Shown here piece by piece: positions 30,961 to 41,850 of a DNA stretch of 64,000 bases. The DNA lies in the NCBI GenBank assembly GCA_013400115.1, contig VXBP01007083.1, forward strand, positions 291,809-355,808, in the 5' to 3' direction. The translations under genes were made by a program, and so were the position numbers. Origin of the DNA: Rhinopomastus cyanomelas (Eukaryota; Chordata; Aves; Bucerotiformes; Rhinopomastidae). Every line of letters begins with the position of its first letter. Position 1 is the first letter of the stretch. Below the pieces are notes generated by a model. The model had not been told where the DNA came from, ran no database searches, and saw only the letters and a list, made by a program, of their open reading frames with translations.

Positions 30961-33584
30961 TGTTAAATGCTAAAAAATGTTGCTAAATAAACTTAGTAGT
31001 CAGACTCGAAGTCTGAAAATATGCAGGAGACGGTAAAGGAGAAAGTATCATGCATGTTCTTAACCTGCCATGTGCTCACAGGCACTGGCATAGTATTGCC
31101 TCCTACAGAACGGTAATCTTGGTCCAAACAGTATGACCACACGTGTTCACACACACTGCTAAGATGGAGCCTCAACAGATAGTTTTAGGTGGGCTCAAGG
31201 TCAAACACAGATTGCAGCGATTGTGTCAGACTCTAGCAACAAACGGAAGAGCTTGAACATAATGATCAGGGAGCAAAAAGCCTTGCACCTGCAGTGGGAG
31301 CAGAATAAGCAGGCCCGGAGACACTGCAGTTCTGTCTACCAGGCTATGCTGAAGTGCTGAGAACACAATGACTTGTCACCTCTTAAGGGCTTTCTGCACA
31401 GTGTTTTGTCTAACATTCTGAGAACAAAATCCCCCACACTGTTGGAAGTTAAGAGAAACACCCCTGGCAGCAAGGATAAAAGGAAGGATTCAAATGGAAC
31501 AGGGCAGCCAGGCCATCAGCTGGTGATGTTGCTGAGAGACTGACAAAAGAACTGCTAGAGACACTGAAAATCTGTGAAGCTGAGGAAGCAAAGTGGGACC
31601 AACGGCCTGTCACCACCACCAGTCCCACCATCCACGAAGCTAATTATGCCAAGAAACTGACTATGAAGACAGATAGAGAAAACAAGTTTTACAGAAATCT
31701 GCAAAGCTGAGGAGTGAGGGGGAGACTAGAGCCTACCAGATGCTGGAATGGTGATCTAGCCTCTTGTCTACTCTCTTCTCCCGTTTCCTGTCTCCTACTC
31801 TCTGAGTTTGGTATTGGGTAACTTTAGTGATTCCTGTATTGAGTTCAGCATCTGGTGACATTAGCAAACTTGATTTCTGCGCAGGCCTGTGCTGTTAGTC
31901 TCCTGAACCTGACCCAAACAAATCCATGAGCCTGAGACACTCCATTCTCTGATCAGTCAGGACATGACATATTGGCCTAACAGTACCTCAAATGTTTGTC
32001 TCTCAAGTCAAAAGAACACGTTGGTAAACTTTGGGTAATGGTTTAGGCACCTGACTCTTACGGGATTTGGTTGGAAACTTTATTTAGTTTTAGGAGCCCT
32101 CACTGTTATATAGTTTATCTAATATATATGTTTATGTGTTATATATTGCTGAACACATTCAGTTATGGCAGGATGAACTCACCTCACCTCTCTGTAGCAA
32201 TCTGGAAGCGTTTATTCTCCCAGACTCTTAGAGTGGGAAATGGGGTGTCCAGACTGTGAGTCATTTCATCTTAAAATATATGTGAAAGACCTCACAATAA
32301 AAGGAAAGTCTTGCTAAGTTAACCCCAAATCTACAAGTACCCTAAATAAACTACATTTTCTATGCTATCTAGCATAATTCTGATTAGAGAATGTGGAGTT
32401 AGGTATACTGGGCAGTCCAATAGTCAGCATAAATCATATGAAGGATACAAGGAAACCAAAAGATTTTCTACCTGCTAGGAATTTGTCCATCTGGTTTGAA
32501 AAATGCTTTTTGTGTATTTGTATCAGGCACCTAAATAACGGCTCCAGGAAAGCTGTTCCTTGATGTACACAGCTAATAACAGCTAGCCAATAGTGAATTG
32601 TCATTGTGTTGTTGCCTACAAGTGTTCACAATCATTACAAAGATCTTAAAATCTAAACTTCATTTGCAGTACGTTTGAAAATGAGAATTAGGTAAGTGAA
32701 CACAGTATTTCTGCTCAAATTTAAGTCTCAGTGAACCTGACCTGAACAGGCAGGAAAAGTGCGTTGCTGATTTGTGGCTTAAGACATCAGGGACATAACA
32801 CAGGGTGATGAGAATGTAAACTCAGCCTGCCCAGTCATTTTATTGCTCACAAGTAGAGGGTAATAACATTCCCAGTGCACTGCATTTATACTAGAATATT
32901 GATGCCAATGCAGTTAAGTATTTATAATCTCTTCTTTTACATAATGAACACTTTTTGATGGGTTGTGATCCATTTCTGAAGCTCCATCCTGGTTTACAGC
33001 CAGACATCTTATGATTTAGCAGAGAATTACTTGCAAATGCTGCTTACCTTTTCATTTATTGGTAAGCCTTAAATGCAGTATCAATTTCAAAGCTTATGAT
33101 TTCCTTGGGTACGTTATATTAGATGGAAAAGTGAACAGATGCTTACAGTGAAAAGAATGTAATTGCCTTTTTAGTGAAACTGCTTTTCACTTATGTTTTG
33201 TGATTGAGTTTTTTTTCCAAAGACTAAGTGTTCACTTGTAAAAGTTGCAGTACAGCTGGCTCTAAAGCTCTGCAATACTACTGCATTTCTTGCTGTTGAG
33301 ATACCGTAAGGTTGCTGTAGCAACTTGCGATTTATCACGTGGAGTTCCAAGCTGAGATATTGCAGCTCAGCGAACAAACTGAAGGGATTTAGTGCTTCTG
33401 GTTTCAGGTTTCCAGCTCCTTTTTCTTCTTGAGTTCCCTTTTGTCTCTTGTTTGGAGAGGACACATAGTGCAGACCTAGGTGTGGCCCCTACCTTACTCT
33501 GGAAATGTGGTGAATAGGGAGAGACTACAATACCTCAAGGATCAGCAGAAAGAAGATTTAATCTGAATTCCATGGTTTGCTGAA
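30961..33584. other. Unclassified sequence; 31170-31930 has LTR-like looks
   Basis: No coding gene. The part around 31470-31490 ('caaggataaaaggaaggatt') resembles a TATA-type promoter inside a moderately G+C-rich 750-bp block, which could be an old LTR, but no TG/CA ends or target duplication were found. The remainder is AT-rich. Confidence 0.4.
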
Positions 33585-33824
33585 ATGGAGAGAGTTCTCC
33601 TGTTGTTTGTGGCAGTAGGAATTGGTGCCCTCAAGGTGGAGGCATGGTGTGGAAGCACATGGAGCAGACAACTGGACTTTAAAATGCCTGCTGATACTGA
33701 GGAGTGTGTGCATGGACTGAAAGGAAAACACATTTCCTCAAGAAACAGTAACTGCTGGAATTCTCTTCCTTTTGAGGGGCTGGAGATTGCAGTTTGGCTG
33801 AGTTATGTATGCACATGTGAATAG
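33585..33824 (+). CDS. Small ORF with signal-peptide-like start, unidentified
   Basis: 79 codons starting at an ATG in a favourable context (G at -3, G at +4). The first ~20 residues, MERVLLLFVAVGIGALKVEA, look like a secretion signal: a charged start, a hydrophobic core and A.A before the possible cleavage site. The rest (WCGSTWSRQLDF...) has five cysteines. I do not recognise it. The stop codon TAG falls at the edge of the CR1 tail at 33824. It could be a first exon, a lineage-specific small gene or chance. Confidence 0.22.
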   Translation: MERVLLLFVAVGIGALKVEAWCGSTWSRQLDFKMPADTEECVHGLKGKHISSRNSNCWNSLPFEGLEIAVWLSYVCTCE

Positions 33825-33907
33825 GATCATAGGATCATAGGATGTTAGGGGTTGGAAGGGACCCAAGAGATCATCGAGTCCAACCCCCCTGCCGCAGCAG
33901 GATAATC
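33824..33907 (-). mobile_element. CR1 3' tail, ATCCTATG subfamily
   Basis: Three ATCCTATG units (reverse complement) followed by 'ttaggggttggaagggaccc' and 'gagtccaacccccctgccgc'. Only about 84 bases, with no coding part. Confidence 0.92.
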
Positions 33908-33929
33908 TCTGTGTGTCTCTGTGAGCTTT

Positions 33930-34135
33930 TTTTATACGTCAGGTTAATGTGTTGTTGGCTTTTATGTGGGGTACATTAAATGCCTTTTTTTCCCCTGGAG
34001 TTAGTTTTGTTTGTGCCTGCAATTTATAAGTGACTTCTTAGCCCTTCTTGTTTTGGTTTTTTTTTCATTGCAATTGCATTTTAACTAAAATAACTAGTTC
34101 ATTTTGTCTTGGGTTAAACTCATGACAATCAAGAA
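33930..34135 (-). mobile_element. LTR-like fragment, pair with 56990-57182
   Basis: On the minus strand it starts TGTCATGAGTTTAACCCAAG, very like the start of many avian LTRs (TGTCATGGTTTAACCC from memory). Landmarks shared with 56990-57182 are 'cattaaatg.ct', 'gagtta.ttttg', 'tgcaatttat.a', 'cttgttttg' and 'aacc/tcatgaca'. The two are clearly related but diverged. Confidence 0.6.
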
Positions 34136-34366
34136 AAGAGCTTAGTCTACAAATATACTATTTTTTTTTCGCATTTCAATCTCAAGATATTTATCACAAA
34201 TTTGTTCATTTCTAGGCTCAGCAATCACTGCTTGCATAGGATTTTTGAGATACGAGCACAGATACCAAAGATAACAATTTCATTTAGATTGGAAAGCAAT
34301 AATCGAAATAGTAAAGAAAAGTACTCTAGTCCTATTTAAGTAAGACTTAATTCTGAATATTTACAA

Positions 34367-35243
34367 TCATAGAATCATAGAATCATTAGAGATTGGAAGG
34401 GACCCCAAAAGATCATCTAGTTCAATCCCCCTGACACAGCAGAATCACCTCAATGGAGAAGCTATGGAATCAGAATCACTCAGGGTTGGAAGGGACCACC
34501 TGATCATCCAGTTCCAACTCCCCCACCAGGCAGGGACACCCCACCCTACACCAGGCTGGCTAGAGCCACATCCAGCCTGGCTTTAAACACCTCCAGAGAT
34601 GGGGCCCCAACCATCTCCCTAGGCAACCCATTCCAGGCTCTCACCATACTCACAGTGAAGAACTTCCTCCTCACATCCACTCTAAATCTACCCATCTCCA
34701 GCTTTGCTCCATTCCCCCTAGTCCTGTCGCTACCTGAAATCCTAAAAAGTCCCTCCCCAGCCTTTTTGTAGGTCCCCTTCAGATACTGGAAGGCCACAAT
34801 AAGGTCACCTGGGAGCCTCCTCTTCTCCAGACTGAACAGCCCCAATTCCCTCACTCTGTCCTCACAGGAGAGGTGCTCCAGCCCTCTGATCATCCTCGTG
34901 GCCCTCCTCTGAACATGCTCAAGCATTTCCACATCCTTCTTGTAATAAGGGCTCCAGAACTGCACACAGTGCTCCAGGTGGGGTCTCACCAGAGCAGAGC
35001 AGAGCGGGAGAATCACCTCCCTTGATCTGCTGGCCACACTTCTGATACAGCCCAGGATCTGGTTTGCCCTCTGGGCTGCAATTGCACACTGCTGGCTCAT
35101 GCAGAGCCTTTAGTCCACAAGCACCCCCCAAGTCCCTCTCCCCAGGGCTACTCTCCAGCCAGTTGCTGCCCAGCCTGTATTTGTGCCTAGCATTGCCTCG
35201 ACCCAGATGCAGGACCTTACACTTGGTCTTGTTGAACCCCATG
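34367..35243 (-). mobile_element. CR1 with a double 3' end, second copy
   Basis: The mirror arrangement of 28226-29360. Reading from 34367: a CR1 tail and 3' UTR, the same joint ('ggagaagctatgga'), then a second CR1 3' UTR ('atcagaatcactcagggttg', 'gcagggacaccccaccctac'), then the coding part. Its 5' end at 35243 is truncated at a different place from the 28-kb copy, so it is an independent insertion. Confidence 0.92.
34546..35100 (-). pseudogene. CR1 ORF2 C-terminal fragment of the double-ended subfamily
   Basis: 184 open codons on the minus strand: MSQQCAIAAQRANQILGCIR, SALVRPHLEHCVQFWSPYYK, HVQRRATRMIRGLEHLSCED, RELGLFSLEKRRLPGDLIVA, and the end FKARLDVALASLV. Nearly the same as residues 124-312 of the frame at 28241-29179. 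Upstream the frame is broken around 35100-35120 (the next piece, in another frame at 34919-35248, contains GFNKTKCKVLHLGRGNARHK). Confidence 0.88.
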
Positions 35244-35604
35244 ACCATTATGCAATTATGAAATTATGCAACTATGAAATACAAACTTCAACAAAGTAAG
35301 TGCCACAGATGCAAAGTTTTCTGTAAAGGCCTGTAGCATCCAGCTTTCCTGAGCAGATACATTATGCATTTAAAAATTCAGCAAGTATACCTGACACAGG
35401 GAAAATCCCCATGCCTCAACATTTGCTCAGATAAAATGGTGACGCCTAGTTTCCCAGGCAGCACTGAGTCTTTGGAAGTGTATCCTAAAGATACACTTCT
35501 AGGAGCAAACTGATATTAGTTTTATTGTATAGGCACAGAAAAAAAAAATACAACAAAAAAACCACTGAAAGAAATTGTCTTTTTTTTTTTTGTTTAAGCA
35601 CAGC
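35244..35604. other. Unclassified sequence with T run
   Basis: Nothing recognised except A and T runs at 35538-35592. Confidence 0.5.
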
Positions 35605-36153
35605 AAGGGAAGCACTCTGCCCTGGTGAGTCCTCATCTTGAGTACTGTGTTCAGTTTTGGGCCCCCCAGTTTAAGAGGGACAGGGATCTACTGGAGAGGG
35701 TCCAGTGGAGGGCTACGAGGATGATTAGGGGACAGGAGGGCATGGCTTATGAGGAGAGGCTGAGGGACTTGGGGCTTTTTAGTCTGGAGAAGAGAAGACT
35801 TAGGGGAGATTTGATCAATGTTTATAAGTACCTGAAGGCTGGCCAGGAGGGGGTGGACAGGCTCTTTTCACTTGCTCCCTGTGATAGGACAAGGAGCAAT
35901 GGGTGTAAGTTGCAGCAGAGGAGGTTCCGCCTCAACACAAGGGGGAACTTCTTTACTGTGAGGGTCACTGAGCACTGGAACAGACTCCCCAGGGAGGTCG
36001 TGGAGTCTCCTTCTCTGGGGACTTTCAAGGCCCGCCTGGATGCGTTCCTCTGTGCTCTGTGTTAGATAGTTTTGTCCTGCTCCGGCAGGGGGGTTGGACT
36101 CGATGATCTCTTGGGTCCCTTCCAACCCCTAACATCCTCTGATGATCCTATGA
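35605..36153 (+). mobile_element. CR1 3' end, ATCCTATG-tail subfamily, open frame
   Basis: Plus-strand CR1 from 'gggaagcactctgccctggt' to the tail 'catcctctgatgatcctatg' (end 36153). The coding part is open throughout (see 35625-36065). It is almost identical over its length to the minus-strand copy at 2208-2656, consistent with recent activity of this subfamily. Confidence 0.93.
35625..36065 (+). CDS. CR1 ORF2 C-terminal end, open frame
   Basis: 146 uninterrupted codons, no true start because the element is 5'-truncated. It contains SPHLEYCVQFWAPQFKRDRD, LLERVQWRATRMIRGQEGMA, RDLGLFSLEKRRLRGDLINV, KLQQRRFRLNTRGNFFTVRV, HWNRLPREVVESPSLGTFKA and RLDAFLCALC before the stop. This region lies past the RT catalytic motifs, so it has no enzymatic activity by itself. 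Confidence 0.88.
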   Translation: MSPHLEYCVQFWAPQFKRDRDLLERVQWRATRMIRGQEGMAYEERLRDLGLFSLEKRRLRGDLINVYKYLKAGQEGVDRLFSLAPCDRTRSNGCKLQQRRFRLNTRGNFFTVRVTEHWNRLPREVVESPSLGTFKARLDAFLCALC

Positions 36154-36484
36154 AGGAGGTAGTTGCTCTGTCAGGTGAGAGTACTTGCTATCTAAGTGTA
36201 CCACTTTTTGCAAAATTTCGCTTGAATTCTGTCCTGTTGTTGACAAACAGCAATGGTTGTAAGCCACTTCTTAAAACTTTAGGTAGAGGTATATCCCCTG
36301 TTCCACACACACTAGTTCTAGTTCATGTGCAGGGAATCTGACTTGTCAGCAAAAGATCTGATCAAAAACATGGTGTTCTCTCTGATCTGTGCAGTGCATC
36401 TGAAAACACTCATTCTAGACTAGAATTTAGGTGGCAATGGGATTTGTTATTAATCCATAATTCAATGACTGATGTAAACACCAG
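36154..36484. other. Unclassified sequence
   Basis: Nothing recognised. Confidence 0.45.
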
Positions 36485-36996
36485 TGTTGAGGCTCAACCC
36501 CAGTGCACAGATAAACACAGTGGCTTAGTCACTTCCCTCACCTACCTTCAGTGGGAAAGGGAAAGAGGAAAGGAAGAATAAAATTAAGACAATTAGGAAG
36601 TAATTAGAAAATTAACAGACACACACCAAAAAAAGAATTACTTAACAGCAGTGGAGTAAAAGTGAAGAAAGTGATGCAAAGGCAAAGACTGTCTCCCATG
36701 GACAGCTAGTTAGTCAGCAAAATACAGGTAACCTCCTAAAGATCCTCTTTTCCCATTACCTGTTGAGCATGACAGTTTGTGTGTCTTTGGTCCAGCTTGG
36801 ATCATCTGCCCATTTGGGTGTCTTCACAGCCTCTTGCACGCTCTGTAATTGGCTCACTGGGGAGGCAGGATGAGGGTCCTGATGCTGTGTAAATACCGTT
36901 CCGTAAAAGCTTGGACATTAGTGTGTTATCAGCACTGCTTCGGCCAGAAATCTAAATCACAGCAGCTAAGAAAACGAAGTAGCCAGACCCACTACA
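36485..36996 (+). mobile_element. LTR, avian TguLTR5-like family
   Basis: Starts TGTTGAGGCTCAACCCC and ends about 'gacccactaca' (TG...CA). Internal landmarks are 'aaaattaagacaatt', 'gtgatgcaaaggcaaag', 'ctgttgagcatgacag', 'ctgatgctgtgtaaatacc' and 'gtgtgttatcagcactg'. It is related to 12505-12943 in the same orientation. Flanks (accag / gctaa) do not match, so no target duplication is visible. No internal genes. Confidence 0.65.
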
Positions 36997-37959
36997 GCTA
37001 AATAGATTATTGATGGGTAGAAGTTTTGTTTAAGAAAGAAGCAACAGCACAAATCTCACTGCTGGGATGTCTGGTACTGTAAAGTGACCTAAGCTGTCCA
37101 CATCTTAGTGCTTCATAAGCAACCAGATCCTTTCTCACAGGTGCACGTTTGCAGGACTTACAGAGATATTTTCTAATGAGTTAGGGATTCAAATTCCTTT
37201 GCCTTAGCATTTTACAGGCAAGCCTCCTAAAAGGATGACTGGAAATAAATTTTATTAAGTACACCTTAGTTCAGTAAAAAATAGGTTATTTTTCCATTAC
37301 TGAAAATTGTTCTTATCTTTTCTATTTCTTCAATCAAAATCACTAAAGTTAATGAAATAGCTACAATTCTCAGTAGTCAAAATATATGCTTACAAGTTAG
37401 CTGTGGGATAATAATCCCTCTCATGAACCATAGCTGCAAAGAATTCATACATCTGAATAACAAAAAGGTACAATAATTTCTGGTGGGTTTTGTGAGAGAT
37501 AGATTAACATTTTTATGGTGGCATATGAATATCTTGTGTGTGGAATTCCATCAAAGCTACCAATAAAAGTCTCTTGGTAAGGTAAAATTAAAGAACAGTG
37601 GCTTTCCTCTTTTCCATTAAAGGAAAACAAAGTAAATGAAAAAGGACGGTGATTTTCTGCTTAAGTGCATTCTCATTTTAGTACAACCTATTCAGATTGA
37701 TTACTCTGCAAACGGCATCATGTTTGTAAGGCCTGAATCACGGCTGTTCACTCTCCAATACATCTGACCTGATAATTGTGCTGGCAGATAGATCAAACTT
37801 GGATTTGAAGCCACATACCTGTGGCCTAAACCCTCGAATATCTCATGTACAGCTAACAACCTCACCTACCTCTAGTGGTTAGGCACTAGGAGAAAGGGCT
37901 GGACTGTAGATAACGGTCAGTTGTGTGCTGGAGAAGAGGTAAGATATGGCATAACAGGA
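36997..37959. other. Unclassified sequence, no gene seen
   Basis: No gene or repeat recognised. The true 5' boundary of the CR1 that follows may lie as early as 37900. Confidence 0.45.
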
Positions 37960-38518
37960 GCCTTCAGCCTGTTACCCTGCAGCACACTGGGGACACACAA
38001 GAAGCCCTTAAATCCTGCAGAGAAAGACCAAGGGGATCAAGCAATGAGGAGTCAGCACATGAGGAGCTTACTGTTAGGCTGGGGGCCATGGAAGGGGCTG
38101 GGAATGGCAGGGCAACAAGAGTGGAAGCTAAAGGACTAACACTCTCCCTGAAATGCTTATACACCAATGCACGGAGCATGGGGAACAAGCAGGAGGAGCT
38201 GGAGATCTGTGTTAGGCTGAATGACTATGATATTATTGCCATCACTGACACATGGTGGGATGGCTCCCACGACTGAAATGTTGTCATGGATGGCTATGTA
38301 CTGTTCAGGAACGATAGGCCAGCTAGACAAGGTGGGGGAGTTGCCCTCTATGGGCAGGTCGTGGAGTCTCCTTCTCTGGGGACTTTCAAGGCCCGCCTGG
38401 ATGCGTTCCTCTGTGATCTGTGTTAGATAGTTTTGTCCTGCTCCGGCAGGGGGGTTGGACTCAATGATCTCTTGGGTCCCTTCCAACCCCTAACATCCTA
38501 TGATCCTATGATCCTATG
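37960..38518 (+). mobile_element. Internally deleted CR1: ORF2 start joined to ORF2 end
   Basis: Plus strand. The 5' part is the ORF2 leader and the first ~75 endonuclease residues; the 3' part, from 38357, is the last ORF2 codons (VVESPSLGTFKARLDAFLCD), the 3' UTR and three ATCCTATG units. Everything between, the rest of the endonuclease and the whole RT, is absent. The joint lies at about 38350-38358 in 'ctctatgggcaggtcgtgg'. The 3' part belongs to the same subfamily as 35605-36153. Confidence 0.9.
38040..38276 (+). pseudogene. CR1 ORF2 N-terminus, endonuclease start
   Basis: Open stretch that ends GLTLSLKCLYTNARSMGNKQ, EELEICVRLNDYDIIAITDT, WWDGSHD and a stop. The 'TNARS..NK.EEL' block and 'I..ITDTWWD' are the first conserved motifs of the CR1 apurinic-like endonuclease, which nicks target DNA. 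A TGG-to-TGA change after 'SHD' creates the stop. After it the sequence continues as VVMDGYVLFRNDRPARQGGG and then the deletion joint. Confidence 0.87.
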
Positions 38519-38570
38519 ACTTGATGACCCTGGAGGTCCTTTCCAGCCATGATGATTCTATGATTCTATA
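38519..38570 (+). mobile_element. CR1 tail, 52 bp, directly after another CR1
   Basis: 'cttgatgaccctggaggtcc', 'tttccagccatgatgattct' and 'atgattctata' form a lone CR1 3' end of the ATTCTATG type. It abuts the ATCCTATG tail of the preceding copy. Confidence 0.85.
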
Positions 38571-38934
38571 ACAAGCCCTGAAACTAAACATGTGAATAGC
38601 AAGGTCTACAGAAAGCCACTGGAAAACAACCACATCAGTTCTGAAGTCTGCGTGCCTGTTTTCACAGTGCTATGTCAGACCTAATACCACTTCACTTTGG
38701 TGCAGTGCCATTAGACTGGTACCCGACTATGAGTGTCCATTAAGCCATTCTGTATGGATTTATCCTTAAAATCTCTACCAGCTTCAAAAATACAACCATA
38801 CATTGATTTTATCCATCTAGACATCTTGCAGAATAGTTTCTCCATTTTTCATATCACTGTCTTGATCCTCGTCAGCACCCAGTCTAATTTAGACTCAACT
38901 TCCCCAAATTTCAGTGATGGCAGAGAACACAGTG
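38571..38934. other. Unclassified sequence
   Basis: Nothing recognised. Confidence 0.45.
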
Positions 38935-39592
38935 ACAGAGGGGGATACGGATCACAACCTGCTGAATGGCAGCCAGCAGTGTGCCCAGGTGGCCTAGAAG
39001 GACAATGGCATCCTGGCTTGGATCAGCAATAGTGTGGCCAGCAGGACCAAGGCTGTCATTCTCTCCCTGTACTGGGCATTACTGAGGCCTTACCTTGAGT
39101 ACTGGGGGCAGTGCTGTGCCCCTCAGAGATTGAGGGGCTGGAGCAGGTCCACAGGAGCAATGAGGCTGGGGAAGGGACTGGAGGGAAAGTCTGATGAGGA
39201 GAAGCTGAGGGAGCTGGGGGCATTTAGCCTGGAGAAGAGGAGACTCAGAGGGGACCGACCTTCTTCTCTCTACAACTCCCTGAAGGGAGGTTGTAGTCAG
39301 GTGGGGGTTGGACTCTTTTCACAGGCAACTAGCACCAGAATGAGAGGGCAGGGCCTGAAGCTGCACCAGAGAAGGCTTGGGTTGGATGTTAGGAAGCCCT
39401 TCCTCATGGAAGGGGTGATCAGACTCTGGAATGGACTGCCTGGGGCAGTGGTGGAGGCCTCATCCCTGGAGGTGTTTAAGGACAGACTGGCTGTGGCCCT
39501 TAGTACCCTAGTCTGGCTGGTGTGGTGATGTTAGGTTATGAGCTCACTTGGTGAGCTCAGAAGTCTTTTCCAGCATCAATAATTCTGGGATT
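38935..39592 (+). mobile_element. CR1 3' end, older subfamily
   Basis: Plus strand, from 'ggatacggatcacaacctgc' (the MSQQCAQVA region) to 'catcaataattctgggattt'. The 3' UTR ('gtgatgttaggttatgagct') is the 'gaattattgaggctgg' subfamily, shared with 13526-14105 and 55711-55959. Confidence 0.9.
39034..39528 (+). pseudogene. CR1 ORF2 C-terminal fragment, older subfamily
   Basis: 164 open codons: SRTKAVILSLYWALLRPYLE, then a shortened RVQ region (a small deletion near PQRLRGWSRSTGA), LRELGAFSLEKRRLRGDRPS, SLYNSLKGGCSQVGVGLFSQ, WNGLPGAVVEASSLEVFKDR. It is a decayed C-terminal end; the RT active site lies upstream and is not present. Confidence 0.85.
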
Positions 39593-40230
39593 TAAGGATT
39601 TCTTACTCTAACATTCAGTTTAGTAAGTTTTGTGTTCTTTTTAATACTGTACTTCTGAGAGGATGTAGTTGTATGGAATAGATTAACACTGAAAGTTTAA
39701 TTTACCACATAACTCTGCTAGATTAGCCATGTTTCATAAAAGCAGAGAGGCTGCAATGACATTTGAATTAAAAATGATGGTGGGTGGCAAGTGTGGTGGT
39801 TTTATATTTTATTTTAGTCTTCTCCAACGAGCACATAAGTCTGGCAGGCTTCAAGCATTAAATGCAATGATATTTGTGTCACAAATCGTTATGCTGTAGC
39901 TCTTTTATATATGGAACAAACAAATAAAAAGGTTCAGATTGTTGACAAAATGGCTTTAACATCTTTTTTTTTCAGGAATATATAGTCCCTTTTACCAGGC
40001 AAGTTTTATATTTCAGCTCTCAAGGATATTGTATTTTTCCATAGATACACACTATGCTTGTCTAGTGACTTAAAAGGAGAAGTAATATTTGGTAGATGGA
40101 TTTTAGATGGAGGAATAAAAGACCACATTTTAAAAAATCCACTTGCTTTAAAGTTTGACTATCTATGAAATAAGCATAAAATTCTTAATAAACACAACCA
40201 CAGTTTCCTGAAATGTGAATTAGCACTGAA
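39593..40230. other. Unclassified sequence
   Basis: AT-rich; no gene or repeat recognised. Confidence 0.5.
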
Positions 40231-40350
40231 TTACAGAATTATAGAATCACAAAATAGTTTGAGTTGGAAGAGACCATCTACTTCCAACCCTCAGCCATGG
40301 GTAGGGGACCAGGTTGCTCAAGTCCCCATCCAACCTGGCCATGAATGCTT
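40231..40350 (-). mobile_element. CR1 3' end, older subfamily
   Basis: 'ttacagaattatagaatcac', 'gagttggaagagaccatcta' and 'ccatccaacctggccatgaa' are the reverse complement of a CR1 3' UTR of the type with a 'catgggcaggga' block. Truncated at about 120 bases. Confidence 0.85.
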
Positions 40351-41559
40351 CCGCAAGTTTTAACATAAACTGAATTTGATGGTAACTGAATAACTGTGTA
40401 AGATGATAAAATCTTACATCAACGATACATTTCTAAGTAGTTACTAATGTGTAAGTTGATGTCAAAAGCTGTTTAAATTATCAGAGCCAAACAGATGAGC
40501 AGAATGACGTTAAACATCACTTTCAAGCCACAGTCGGATTTCCTTGTACAGTAAGGTGATGGAGTACATGTTTTCTCTGCAATATCCTTGCTAGTTCAGC
40601 CATAAATAATAATTAGTAAGTCATAAATGAATGTATAGAGCTGCTTTTGAAGTGTCCAATAAGCTGCCTGAGTGCATTGGTCTATTTTCTATGTGGTTGT
40701 TTAAATTACCTAAACATGGTGATGTCCAATGCGCTTCAGCTTACATATATTTTACAGAAGTAGGGCACATGTGATTACTGGAAGGAAAACATGCTCTGAG
40801 CTAACTGTCTAGAAGTGTAGGGGCTTGAATTTCTTGCTTGAATACAACAAATCTCTTCAGCTTTCTTTGCTTTATAGTAATGAGACCGTTAGTTTCTTTT
40901 GGTTCACAAATAAGACGGAAATAGATTTCAGTCCTCCTAGGTTTTTTCTTCAAACATGCAAATATGAAGAAGAAACCACACCAACACAAAAATAATAAAA
41001 CTGAGTGTGTCTGATAATCTGCATCCAGCACGAAATCTCTGCCTACTATGAAGTTGTTGTTTCCATTTCCAGCGGCATTGCTTATTCTGAGAAAAAGCAG
41101 TTAGCACAACCACCTCTCCCATCAAGCACAGAGTTCTTCAGTAGTCTCTAAAACTTATAATTATGTGTAGTCTTTCTCAGCCGTCCTCTGGCCTCTGATT
41201 TGGTTGTTAGCAGTAAAGAATTGTGGCTGTTACAGGCAGATATTTGGCATAATGTTCTGCACTAAGAGTATCTTTCAGATGCTCAGGTAGTCTTTTCAAT
41301 ACAAGATACTCTTTGATCTCGTGTCCTAGAAAGATGTAAAATGATAGCTATGACATTTTAAAGCGCGTGCCAAACCCAGCTGCATTCTACCATTGCAGTA
41401 GAGGCTTTCTGTGCAAAGAATAAGCATGAGGAAAAAGAAATATTAAAATTTATTGCCATTTGTTCTGTATCTAACCATGTACCAGTTATTTGTACCAAAC
41501 TTGCATCACAATTTGGTGTATGCCCTCAGCTAATGACACTCAATTTTCATGACGCACAA
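40351..41559. other. Unclassified sequence, no gene seen
   Basis: No repeat or coding signal recognised. Confidence 0.5.
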
Positions 41560-41850
41560 TGTTGCAGTTTGAAAATAACCAAAATTTTCAAATGTATAGA
41601 TTTGTGCTTTCATGAAGAAAAAGGTGCCTGTTGCTTTAAGAGGGCACTCCCAGTGACCTTTCACTGGGGGCTTTCCCCTGGCACATCAGCATGGAGCTTT
41701 GGCTCAGGCCCCCCTCGCTTCCAGGTAGTGGGGGGTGGCGGGGAAGATGGGACGGAGGGGATGTGGCAACTTCCCGCGGCTTCACTCGCCCCTGAACCCA
41801 CTCCGCCCAGCCCCGGTGCCTCGTCAGATACAGCGGTGGGGCGGCTGACT
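41560..41850 (+). mobile_element. LTR 5' part, TGTTGCAG...CCCACCACA family
   Basis: Starts TGTTGCAGTTTGAAAATAAC and carries 'tcaaatgtatagatttgtgc', 'tttcatgaagaaaaa' and 'tttcactgggggcttt' in the same order as the reverse complement of 10431-9970, then the G+C-rich block. It breaks off near 41850; the polyadenylation end is missing. This gives the same TG start as the 9.7-kb copy and so fixes the family's 5' boundary. Confidence 0.8.

Noticed and set aside
31170..31930. Possible LTR with a TATA-like box near 31475
   Set aside because: No TG/CA ends, no target duplication and no second copy in the window, so it is mentioned only within an unclassified stretch.
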